Below are positions 32,371-40,068 of a stretch of 40,700 nucleotides of DNA, piece by piece. Positions within the stretch are counted from its first letter, which is position 1. The number at the start of each line of letters is the position of its first letter. Below the pieces are notes generated by a model that was given only the letters and a program-made list of their open reading frames with translations, was not told the DNA's origin and searched no databases. The stretch is from contig JAFRCD010000002.1 of the NCBI GenBank assembly GCA_017404555.1, forward strand, positions 123,793 to 164,492, in the 5' to 3' direction. Both the position numbers and the translations under genes were made by a program. Source of the DNA: Bacilli bacterium. GTDB lineage: Bacteria; Bacillota_I; Bacilli_A; RF39; UBA660.

Positions 32371-33099
32371 CTACTTATTAGTAAGATGCTCCAACAAATC
32401 TTTTTTCTTATTTCTTGATACTAATTCAGTATATTCACCATTTTTAAAGATTATACAATTCTGTTGATAATCAAATCTTTTAATCTTATCAGTATTAACA
32501 ATTAAACTACGATGAGTCCTAAAGAAACGATTGTCAAGTTCTTTTTCCAGTTCAGTTAACCCTTTAGGTATCTTCTCATCACCACTAGTGGTATGAATAG
32601 TACATCTTTTACTATCAGGTTCTTTTTCGATATAAATGATATCTTTATAATCAATAATATTAATATAAGAATTATATTTATAACTAATAGTATTGGGTTT
32701 CTTGTGATAGTTATCTAAAGCTATACTAATAGCTTCTTTTAGTCGCTTAGTAAATGAATCAGCCTTAGTAATAAAATCAAGAATATAAAGTCTGGCTCCC
32801 AGAGCTTCATATTTATATTCAGGATAAGCAGTAATTATGATAATAGTTGATTGCCAATCATTATATTCTTCTCTAATCATTCTAGTGGCATCTATTCCAG
32901 AACCATTATCAGTCATAATATCTAATAAATAGATCTTTTGACCAGTTACTTTCTTAACATCTTTTTCAAAATCACTATTATATTCTGAGTATTCTTTGAT
33001 CTTATACTTGATATCAAAGTTCATCATATAACTATCAATAACTTTAATTTCTTGATTACGAATCTCATTCTTATCATCTACTACTATAAATGTTAGCAT
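32371..33099 (-). CDS. LytTR-family response regulator
   Basis: The 242-residue protein has a receiver domain (1-125) with acidic pocket VVDD (Asp8, Asp9), phospho-acceptor Asp60 in YLLDIM and a TAYPEY switch region. A LytTR DNA-binding domain follows (about 140-240, with DIIYIEKE and FFRTHRSLIVNTDKI). AgrA, VirR and ComE belong to this kind. No histidine kinase gene is next to it. LytTR regulators often control bacteriocin, competence or surface genes; targets here are unknown. It is monocistronic with GGTGATAGC before the ATG at 33099. Confidence 0.9.
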   Translation of the reverse strand: MLTFIVVDDKNEIRNQEIKVIDSYMMNFDIKYKIKEYSEYNSDFEKDVKKVTGQKIYLLDIMTDNGSGIDATRMIREEYNDWQSTIIIITAYPEYKYEALGARLYILDFITKADSFTKRLKEAISIALDNYHKKPNTISYKYNSYINIIDYKDIIYIEKEPDSKRCTIHTTSGDEKIPKGLTELEKELDNRFFRTHRSLIVNTDKIKRFDYQQNCIIFKNGEYTELVSRNKKKDLLEHLTNK

Positions 33100-33144
33100 G
33101 CTATCACCAGGATAATTTTACCATATTTTTCCATTATTTAAAAT

Positions 33145-33170
33145 AAAAAAGAAGTCTATCTTAGACTTCT
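33145..33170 (-). terminator. Terminator of the cysteine desulfurase/thiol operon
   Basis: AGAAGTCTA (33150-33158) and TAGACTTCT (33162-33170) form a 9-base stem with a 3-base loop. A T-run follows on the minus strand. Confidence 0.8.
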
Positions 33171-33173
33171 ATT

Positions 33174-34385
33174 TTAACTAAAAGTAAACATTAACCATTC
33201 TGGTTTAAAGATAACTAATAATCCAATAATAAGCATTATTAGGCCACCAACTAGATGTGAATACTTATTATACTTACTAGAAATAGCTGCAACTTTCATT
33301 GTCTTCATAGCTATTATAAAGATGATAACATCATCAAGCATAAAGGCTAAAGTATAGACAAAGATATACCATAGTGATTTAGGAATGGCAATATCATTTA
33401 TTCCTAAAAGGCCGGTAAACATAGCTGGTAGACCAGCTGAACATGCTAGTTCAATTAAGTTAACTGATAGAGCTAATAAAGCTATACCAATAATACCAGC
33501 TTTAAAGCTCTTTTCAGTAGTATACTTCTTTATCTTTTGAATAATTGGTTTCCTTTTTTTATCATCAACAACAACACAACCAGAGTCATCACTAATAATA
33601 AAGGCTCTAATATTAATGACAGCACCAATTAAAGCTACTACGGCAATAATCAGTTTTAAATATAAAGGATTAAAACCATTTAAAGCTTCAGTAATTCCAC
33701 TCCAGAAAAGAAGTATTAGGAAGTAACAAATTGCTGATGTCAGTAAGAATGTTCCTCCTAACCACCACATTTTCTTTCGATCTTTCATGGTTACTAGAAT
33801 ACTAATTAAGAAGATCAAAACCCACATGGCACATGGATTAAAACCATCTACTAAACCAATAGCAATAGTAGCAGAAATTAAAGATAAATTACGAGCTTTA
33901 ACTTTCCCTATAAATGGGAAATTAAAAGTAGTTGCCTCGTCTTCTTCTTTTTCTTTTTCTTTAAATTTATTCTTTTCAGCTGGTTTATATTTACCTTCTT
34001 CAATTAATTTAACAGCATCAATAGATTTTTCTGTACTATAGAAATCTACTAATCTATCCAATTTTCTACCAATTGAATCGGTATAACCAATAGTTCCTAC
34101 ATCACTAATCACTGTGAAAGGAACACCACTGCTTTCTGTTTTTAATTCTTTTTTTACTTTGTCCATTAACTTTTTATTCTCATCGTTATACCACACTTCA
34201 TAATCTTTAATGACAATATTATCGTATTTAGTCTTTAGATTATCTAAGAATTTTTCTTCTTCAGCACAGTGTGGACATCCACGACCATGAAAAAAATAAA
34301 TAGTTACTTTTTCTTTAGCATTAACACTTACAGTATTTATAAACAAAAAGGAAAAAAGAATTAATACATATAATAACTTCTTCAT
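33174..34385 (-). CDS. Thioredoxin-like domain fused to CcdA/DsbD-type membrane domain
   Basis: The 403-residue protein has a signal peptide (about 1-23), then a thioredoxin-fold domain with GRGCPHC (Cys37, Cys40) on the outside, an acidic/lysine linker (130-155), and a membrane domain with several segments. The membrane domain carries a cysteine in GFNPCAMW (Cys185) and another in IELACSAGLP (Cys315), the pair typical of CcdA/DsbD electron carriers. It should carry reducing equivalents across the membrane to the outer CPHC domain (inference from architecture). It starts one base after the small thioredoxin gene, so the two are coupled. Cysteine pairs are complete, so it is probably active. 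Confidence 0.85.
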   Translation of the reverse strand: MKKLLYVLILFSFLFINTVSVNAKEKVTIYFFHGRGCPHCAEEEKFLDNLKTKYDNIVIKDYEVWYNDENKKLMDKVKKELKTESSGVPFTVISDVGTIGYTDSIGRKLDRLVDFYSTEKSIDAVKLIEEGKYKPAEKNKFKEKEKEEDEATTFNFPFIGKVKARNLSLISATIAIGLVDGFNPCAMWVLIFLISILVTMKDRKKMWWLGGTFLLTSAICYFLILLFWSGITEALNGFNPLYLKLIIAVVALIGAVINIRAFIISDDSGCVVVDDKKRKPIIQKIKKYTTEKSFKAGIIGIALLALSVNLIELACSAGLPAMFTGLLGINDIAIPKSLWYIFVYTLAFMLDDVIIFIIAMKTMKVAAISSKYNKYSHLVGGLIMLIIGLLVIFKPEWLMFTFS

Positions 34386-34386
34386 A

Positions 34387-34641
34387 TTACTTCTCCCTTA
34401 TAAATTCTAACATCTCTTCTTTAGTATGTTCTCCTTTTATTCTCCGGAGTTCTTTACCATCTTCCATAATAATAAAGACTGGTAGAACTGTTCCTGGATT
34501 ATACTTTTCTACTTCTTCTTCATCAAAATCATAATCGAGTGTAGTTGTCTTAATATCTATTTCCTCTAGAACTTCATTCCAGATGTTATTCATAACAACA
34601 CAAGCACTACACCACATGGCATTAATCTTTATTATTTCCAT
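34387..34641 (-). CDS. Small thioredoxin-like protein
   Basis: The 84-residue protein starts with a thioredoxin fold whose active site is MWCSACVVM (Cys11, Cys14). It lacks the N-terminal strand and helix of full thioredoxin and is close to the minimal size of the fold. LPVFIIMEDGKELRRIKG has the cis-proline strand. No signal peptide is present, so it is cytoplasmic. ATG at 34641 is preferred because AGGTGA lies upstream; the GTG at 34650 is upstream alternative. It overlaps the cysteine desulfurase gene by 20 bases and precedes the DsbD-like gene, and it may reduce that membrane protein's inner cysteines. Confidence 0.85.
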   Translation of the reverse strand: MEIIKINAMWCSACVVMNNIWNEVLEEIDIKTTTLDYDFDEEEVEKYNPGTVLPVFIIMEDGKELRRIKGEHTKEEMLEFIREK

Positions 34642-35770
34642 ATAATTCACCTAATTCAGTTAGTTTTTTTGATAGTACTTCAACAAATTTATCAATCTCT
34701 TCTTTAGTTGTCAAATGAGAAATACTTACTCTGAGACTGTGTGCGGCATAATCACTACTCTTAGTAATGGCATAAACAGCCTGAGAAATACCATCTCCTA
34801 CTCCAGATGAACAGGCAGTCTGAGTTGATATATAGATTTCTTCCTCTTCTAAGGCATGCTGCATCGTCTCTGGTTTAATATTCATAACACTGAAATTAAC
34901 AATATGTGGAACAGAGTTTTTAGTACTATTGATATGTACCTTGTCAAGTTTCTCTAACTCTTCCCGTAAATGATCATTTAATTCACAGACATGATTTACT
35001 CGATCTGAAAAATTATCATAAGCAAGACGTAAAGCTTTAGACATTGAAGCAATTAGAGGGGTTGCTGGAGTACCACTACGATAAATAGTAGTTGATTTGC
35101 CACCATGAATTAATGGTTCAATATTAATACCCTCTTTTTTGATTAGACAACCAATTCCTTTAATTCCATAAAACTTTTGGGCAGAAAAGCTAGCTAAATC
35201 AACATTACTAAGATCTACTACTTCTTTACCAATACTTTGCGTAATATCACTATGAAAGAATATCTTTGGATAATTTCTTAGTATTTTACCGATTTCATTA
35301 ATTGGTTGTGATACACCTACTTCACTATTGACACTAGCAATTGATACTAGAATAGTATCTTCTCTAATTAGTTCTTTTAAATTATCTAAATCTACTAAGC
35401 CATCATCATTTATTTTAACAAAATCAACATCAAAACCTAATGATTGAAGATAAGATGTAGGAGCAATAACAGAAGAATGCTCTAACTTAGTTGTAATAAT
35501 ATGTTTACCTCTATTTTGATGTTTTAAACATATACCCTTAACAGCAGTATTGTTAGATTCACTAGCTCCACTAGTATAAATTATTTCTCCTTCTTTAACT
35601 CCTAAGATATCCGCTATCTGTTTTGTCGCATCATCAATTAATTTTTTAGCGTCATGACCTAATTTATGTAATGAGTTGGGATTACCAATAAATCCCTCAC
35701 AAGCTTTATTAAAAGTATTTAAAACTTCCTTATCCACAGGTGTAGTGGCACTATAATCTAAATAAACCAT
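34622..35770 (-). CDS. Cysteine desulfurase (NifS/IscS-like)
   Basis: The 382-residue PLP enzyme removes sulfur from cysteine as a persulfide. The PLP lysine is Lys199 in SAQKFYG and the persulfide cysteine is Cys320 in TACSSG, both in the usual places. YLDYSATTP at the N-terminus and HSDITQSIGK are family signatures. It is a NifS/IscS-type (group I) by the SSG loop. No IscU or SufU scaffold gene is adjacent, so its acceptor (Fe-S, tRNA thiolation) is not identified. It starts a three-gene operon with two thioredoxin-fold proteins. Confidence 0.93.
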   Translation of the reverse strand: MVYLDYSATTPVDKEVLNTFNKACEGFIGNPNSLHKLGHDAKKLIDDATKQIADILGVKEGEIIYTSGASESNNTAVKGICLKHQNRGKHIITTKLEHSSVIAPTSYLQSLGFDVDFVKINDDGLVDLDNLKELIREDTILVSIASVNSEVGVSQPINEIGKILRNYPKIFFHSDITQSIGKEVVDLSNVDLASFSAQKFYGIKGIGCLIKKEGINIEPLIHGGKSTTIYRSGTPATPLIASMSKALRLAYDNFSDRVNHVCELNDHLREELEKLDKVHINSTKNSVPHIVNFSVMNIKPETMQHALEEEEIYISTQTACSSGVGDGISQAVYAITKSSDYAAHSLRVSISHLTTKEEIDKFVEVLSKKLTELGELYGNNKD

Positions 35771-35794
35771 GTAATCACCTTCTAAACATATAAA

Positions 35795-35803
35795 TTATAT
35801 CAA
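35795..35803 (-). promoter_or_regulatory. Extended -10 promoter of the cysteine desulfurase operon
   Basis: TGA-TATAAT on the minus strand follows directly after the T-run of the terminator of the surface-protein gene. Confidence 0.5.
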
Positions 35804-35834
35804 AAAAAAAGGAATAAGTATAGCACTTATCCTT
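35803..35834 (-). terminator. Terminator of the pilin-like surface protein gene
   Basis: Arms at 35809-35819 and 35825-35834 (AAGGATAAGT / ACTTATTCCTT, one bulge) are followed by eight T on the minus strand. Confidence 0.7.
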
Positions 35835-36417
35835 GTTTTTTAATTTTATCAGTTCTCTTTAAAACAATAACAAATACAATAGCACTAATTGCTAAAAGAA
35901 TTAAGAATTTTATAATTAAATCTGCTGTATAAGGATTAATCATTCCTCTTCTACTAGTTCCATGAGAACCTTTATCATCTTTAGATGGATCTACTGGTTT
36001 AACATCCCCACCATCATCAGATGGTCTAATAACAAAAGCAGCTTTAGGCTTTTTATCACCTTCACCTTTTTCTTTAACATATAGTTGATATCTTAAATTA
36101 TCGCCATCACGAGTAATTTCGGCTGTTAAAACATAATATGTATCGGCACCATCTAAAGTTATCTTATAGTCATAGATTCCCACGTGTTCAAAATTAAGTA
36201 TACCAAAGTTTTTTTCTTCCCCTACTTTAATATTAAACTCTTTAATACTAGGTGTTGGTGCATTAGCTGTGATAGGAGTTATCTTAGCTTTATAAGCTTT
36301 GCTGTCCTTGGCATCTACTACTACTTTACAAGTAGGTATTGTAATAGAATCGGCAGCATATACATTAATAAAGCCTAAGCATAAAACCGCAATAATTATT
36401 AAAGCTACTTTCTTCAT
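35827..36417 (-). CDS. Surface protein with pilin-type (Spy0128-like) domain and NPYTAD anchor
   Basis: The 196-residue protein has a signal peptide (about 1-21), a beta domain of about 120 residues that resembles the Spy0128 pilin module (FGILNFEHVGIYDYKITLDG, then YYVLTAEITRDG and LRYQLYVKE), a Ser/Lys/Asp linker, and a C-terminal membrane segment and KR tail. The sorting-signal position reads NPYTAD rather than LPxTG; NPxT-type motifs serve some class sortases (family knowledge). No sortase is seen in the window. The ATG at 36417 with AGAGGTGAAATT is chosen; the frame is open 17 codons farther but over the promoter. Confidence 0.7.
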   Translation of the reverse strand: MKKVALIIIAVLCLGFINVYAADSITIPTCKVVVDAKDSKAYKAKITPITANAPTPSIKEFNIKVGEEKNFGILNFEHVGIYDYKITLDGADTYYVLTAEITRDGDNLRYQLYVKEKGEGDKKPKAAFVIRPSDDGGDVKPVDPSKDDKGSHGTSRRGMINPYTADLIIKFLILLAISAIVFVIVLKRTDKIKKQG

Positions 36418-36445
36418 AATTTCACCTCTTATTATCTTCATCTTT

Positions 36446-36454
36446 AGTATAACA
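36446..36454 (-). promoter_or_regulatory. Extended -10 promoter of the pilin-like gene
   Basis: TGT-TATACT lies on the minus strand about 30 bases upstream of the ATG. It lies within the short gap to the upstream gene, so this gene is at least partly independent. Confidence 0.5.
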
Positions 36455-36477
36455 CATTTATATATCAATTAAAAGTA

Positions 36478-37095
36478 TTACTTCAATTCTACTAACTCTA
36501 ATTTTTTATCTTTATGTACAAATATTAAAGTAGCTTTATCTTGATAACCTTTCCCTTGACGATATTTCCAAGTTGCTTTAACATGATAAGCTTCATTATC
36601 AGTTTGGTCATTATATTGATATTCTTTTTTATCAACACTTTCAATTTCAACTTTAGTTACTTCTGGTAAAGTCTGATGTCTCTTACCATAAAGATCATTT
36701 TCTACATATTTATAGTAAGTGTCTTTCGCATTAACTACGAAGTTGTCAAGAATACTTTCTTCAACAAATTCAACACCACCAACATCAGTCTTAGCTATTT
36801 TATTATCTAAACTGAAGAAATCAATTATAAATAGTTTAGAAAGTAATTCAACATACTTTTCTTCATCCACTTCATCTTTTGATAAAACCTTTTCTAAGTC
36901 TTGGAATGTTTTCTTATAAAGACCACTTTCATTTTCTTTTAACTTATAGCCATACTCAGGTATTTCTTTAATAATCTTTACTTCTTTAACTCCTTGATTA
37001 TAGAAACCAAAGTAATAAATAATACCTCCTAAAGCTATGATAAGTAAGATGAGAATAAATATTAAAAACCTTCTCACACCCTTTTTTAATTTCAT
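36478..37095 (-). CDS. Membrane-anchored extracellular protein, unknown function
   Basis: The 205-residue protein has a basic start (MKLKKGVRRF), one hydrophobic segment (about 10-30) and an exported domain of about 170 residues. That domain has helices early and beta strands late, e.g. EAYHVKATWKYRQGKGYQDK. No cysteines or known motifs are visible. It starts 15 bases after the LTA-synthase-like gene, so it is likely made with that enzyme and acts at the cell surface. No family is recognised. Confidence 0.7.
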   Translation of the reverse strand: MKLKKGVRRFLIFILILLIIALGGIIYYFGFYNQGVKEVKIIKEIPEYGYKLKENESGLYKKTFQDLEKVLSKDEVDEEKYVELLSKLFIIDFFSLDNKIAKTDVGGVEFVEESILDNFVVNAKDTYYKYVENDLYGKRHQTLPEVTKVEIESVDKKEYQYNDQTDNEAYHVKATWKYRQGKGYQDKATLIFVHKDKKLELVELK

Positions 37096-37109
37096 TTTAT
37101 CCCTCCAGT

Positions 37110-39158
37110 CTATTTTTCCACATCTTTAAGCAAGTCAAAGACAATAATATTATTAGAAACATTTAATAGTTTTTCCGTATAATCACTTTTTTCTTTAATA
37201 TATTCTTCACTAACAGCACTATTATCTAAAGATAGATATTCTTGTTTTTGACTATTATAGTAGATTTTATTAGTAACAAAGTTACCATTAGGAAATACTA
37301 CTATATTATTTTTACCAATATCAAATATATCATGACCTAAAGCATATTTATTATAGAAACCTAACATATTACCAAGTGTTGGCATAACATCATACATTCC
37401 CATAACATCAGTTACTTCCATATTGAGATCAGTTCCAGCCATATCTTTAGACCAAATGATAAATGGTACTTTTCTTCCTAATTCATATTTATAATAATCG
37501 AAATCAACATATGTTGGATCATCCTTCTCTTTAACCTTATCCGTATTAGTATCATAATTATAAAGTCTACTATAATCTTTCTTAGGAAGTCTTCCATCAT
37601 GATCACCATAAAGAATTAGAATAGAGTTTTCTAATAAACCTGCTTTATCTAAGTCATTAATAAATTGGCCTAGAGCTTCATCCGCATAATGAACTGATTT
37701 GAAGTAATTACCTAGTTTAGTTCCTTCCATATAAGGATGAGAAATAGTCTCTACTGTCCCATCTTCATTTGTTTTTTCTTCTTTAATATCAACTGGGAAA
37801 TCACCATATTTATCTACTGCGGAGAATGGTGTGTGGTTAGATAACATAATACTTAATCCATACCATTTAGGATGTTTCTCATTAATCTTTACCATTTTCT
37901 GAACTGATTGTGCAAAGAATGATTTATCAGAAAGACCTAATCCTACTAAATCTTCTTTCTTAACATCATAAGTTTCTTTACTATAGAACTTGTCATAGCC
38001 TAAACTCTTATGCATAGTTCTCCGGTTCCAGAAATCAGCATTATTAGCATGCATACTGTAAACATAATAACCTTGCTTTTTCAAAAATTTAGGTGTTGAG
38101 ATATACTCACGATCAAAGTAAGAAACAAACGCAGTTCCGCTTTGAGTTGGCATTAGTGATGTATTATAAGTAAGCTCCGTATCAGAACTAGTTCCAACAC
38201 TAACTTGTGAATAGAAGTTGGAGAAATACATTCCTTCTTGGGATAGTTTATTAAGTGTTGGGGTAAGCTCTTTATCGTTAAACTTAAGTCCAATCGTATT
38301 TGTCTGCATACTCTCACCATGAATAACAATAATATTTTTATCTTTAAAGATATCTGTATATTCATTTTCAGGACTCTTCTTTTTATCTTTAAAATATTCG
38401 TTAAATTCTACTTTAGCTTTATCATATCCAAACATGGAATTAATCTTAGGTTGAACAGAAGCGATCAAATCGTTCACCTGATAAACATATATACCAAAGC
38501 GCATAACAATATATTCTCTATTCCATTGTTTAGTAAATCTTCCTATTTCTAGTGGTGATAGTGTAAGACAGAAGATTGTTGTAATAATACCACCTGCAAT
38601 AATTGTTTTAACAAATTTATTCTTTCTAACTTTTTTGATCTCAACTTTATAATAATCTTTTTTCTTTAAATATCTATGAACTAATATTAAAATTATTGGT
38701 CCAATAATATACATAACATCTTTTACTTGGAAAACGTTCTCAGTAACCGCATCTCCTACTTCACCAATGTATTGAGTAAGTGAAAGCATAGATACAGACG
38801 CAAAAGATGTATAGAAAGTATAATAGATAGAATTAACTGTACAAATAAAAGTAAGTACTAACGACATAATAAAGAAATATGTAAATCTATTCTTTGGCTT
38901 AAATAAGTAACCAAAAGATCCCAATAATACCGCAAAGGCTAAATCAGCCATTATAGGTTTAAAAGCTAAATAATTTTCTATAGTATGCATTGTTAAAAAA
39001 CGAAGCATAGTAGAATTAAGAACACAAGTTCCCACAAACGTCAAAAACAGAACATTATGCTTAAAGTATTTTTTAATCAAATGCTCTCTTTTAACTTTTT
39101 TTAAATACTTAATTGTCTTGTCTTTAGCATCAATAGCGATGCTTTTTATTTTTTTCAT
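37110..39158 (-). CDS. LTA-synthase-like sulfatase-family membrane protein
   Basis: The 682-residue protein has about five N-terminal membrane segments (within residues 25-195) and an extracellular sulfatase-fold domain typical of LtaS, which polymerises glycerol phosphate from phosphatidylglycerol into lipoteichoic acid. Conserved parts are IIVIHGESMQ (metal ligand Glu), SQVSVGTSSDTELTYN (nucleophile region) and LYGDHDGRL (metal ligands Asp and His). By alignment with the LtaS sequence GKTSDAE the nucleophile threonine position is occupied by Ser in this protein. The start is the ATG at 39158, with GGAG six bases upstream, not the TTG at 39200. It lies in an apparent operon with YihY and GGDEF proteins. 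Confidence 0.9.
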   Translation of the reverse strand: MKKIKSIAIDAKDKTIKYLKKVKREHLIKKYFKHNVLFLTFVGTCVLNSTMLRFLTMHTIENYLAFKPIMADLAFAVLLGSFGYLFKPKNRFTYFFIMSLVLTFICTVNSIYYTFYTSFASVSMLSLTQYIGEVGDAVTENVFQVKDVMYIIGPIILILVHRYLKKKDYYKVEIKKVRKNKFVKTIIAGGIITTIFCLTLSPLEIGRFTKQWNREYIVMRFGIYVYQVNDLIASVQPKINSMFGYDKAKVEFNEYFKDKKKSPENEYTDIFKDKNIIVIHGESMQTNTIGLKFNDKELTPTLNKLSQEGMYFSNFYSQVSVGTSSDTELTYNTSLMPTQSGTAFVSYFDREYISTPKFLKKQGYYVYSMHANNADFWNRRTMHKSLGYDKFYSKETYDVKKEDLVGLGLSDKSFFAQSVQKMVKINEKHPKWYGLSIMLSNHTPFSAVDKYGDFPVDIKEEKTNEDGTVETISHPYMEGTKLGNYFKSVHYADEALGQFINDLDKAGLLENSILILYGDHDGRLPKKDYSRLYNYDTNTDKVKEKDDPTYVDFDYYKYELGRKVPFIIWSKDMAGTDLNMEVTDVMGMYDVMPTLGNMLGFYNKYALGHDIFDIGKNNIVVFPNGNFVTNKIYYNSQKQEYLSLDNSAVSEEYIKEKSDYTEKLLNVSNNIIVFDLLKDVEK

Positions 39159-39204
39159 ATACATCTCCAATATTTTAGCATTTATTATTCTTTTTTTCAA
39201 TTTT

Positions 39205-40050
39205 CTAGTCTTTAAATAGTTTAATAACTTGGGTTCTTAAATCCTGTTCATTACTGTTGGAAGCATTAATAATCATTCCTAAAACAAAGACATAAGCTAA
39301 GATGTAAACCCATAGGAAGAGAATAATCAAATTAGATATACTTCCATATAACAAATCATAATGAGCAAATTTATCAACATAGAACGAATATATATAAGTA
39401 GTTATTGCCCAACCAATAGCAGTAAATAACGAACCTATTGTGGTTGTATGTGATTTTATCTTTTGATCAGGCGCAATTATATATATGAACTTAACAATTA
39501 AATAGACAACTATAATCGCTACTGGATATTTTAAGACAGTATAGACATTATAGATTAAAGATACCATATCTTGATTAGCAGCATTATCTCTTATAAGAGC
39601 AAAGATCTGTTTACCAAAAACAGGTACTACTAGTAAGAATAATAGTAGTCCTACTAATAGGAATGTCATACCAATAGCTTTTAACCTTCTTTTAACAATA
39701 CCCCTATCTTTAACTTTATAGATTTCATTAGAAGCTATAATAACTGAATGAGCTCCATTAGAAGCTAAGATAGCAGCCGAAATAAAGAAGACAAGGATAT
39801 TCCAATTTAAACCTTTTCCAGAGACAATATTAATCATCTTATCAGCCAAATCACCAGCTAAAGATGAAGCTAATACTTCTTTTATGGAATTAAGTGATAA
39901 ACCAAAATAAGCACAGACATTAGCTACTAAAGCTAAAAGAGGAATAAAAGAGAGAACGAAGAAAAAGGCAAGCTGTCCTGGTAAGACTCTCATCTGCGGT
40001 TCTTTAAATAATCTTTTAGCTTTGCGCATAAAAACTCGTACTCGCTCCAT
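39205..40050 (-). CDS. YihY/BrkB family membrane protein
   Basis: The 281-residue protein has six hydrophobic segments and the YihY features: PGQLAFFFVLSFIPLLALVAN near the start, SNGAHSVIIASNEIYKVKDRG in the middle, and YGSISNLIILFLWVYILAYVFVLGMIINA near the end. The family was once called RNase BN by mistake; its function is unsettled, with transport or envelope proposals. It ends 46 bases before the LTA-synthase-like start at 39158. GGAGAGGAAC precedes the ATG. Confidence 0.9.
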   Translation of the reverse strand: MERVRVFMRKAKRLFKEPQMRVLPGQLAFFFVLSFIPLLALVANVCAYFGLSLNSIKEVLASSLAGDLADKMINIVSGKGLNWNILVFFISAAILASNGAHSVIIASNEIYKVKDRGIVKRRLKAIGMTFLLVGLLLFLLVVPVFGKQIFALIRDNAANQDMVSLIYNVYTVLKYPVAIIVVYLIVKFIYIIAPDQKIKSHTTTIGSLFTAIGWAITTYIYSFYVDKFAHYDLLYGSISNLIILFLWVYILAYVFVLGMIINASNSNEQDLRTQVIKLFKD

Positions 40051-40068
40051 GTTCCTCTCCTTTTATTC

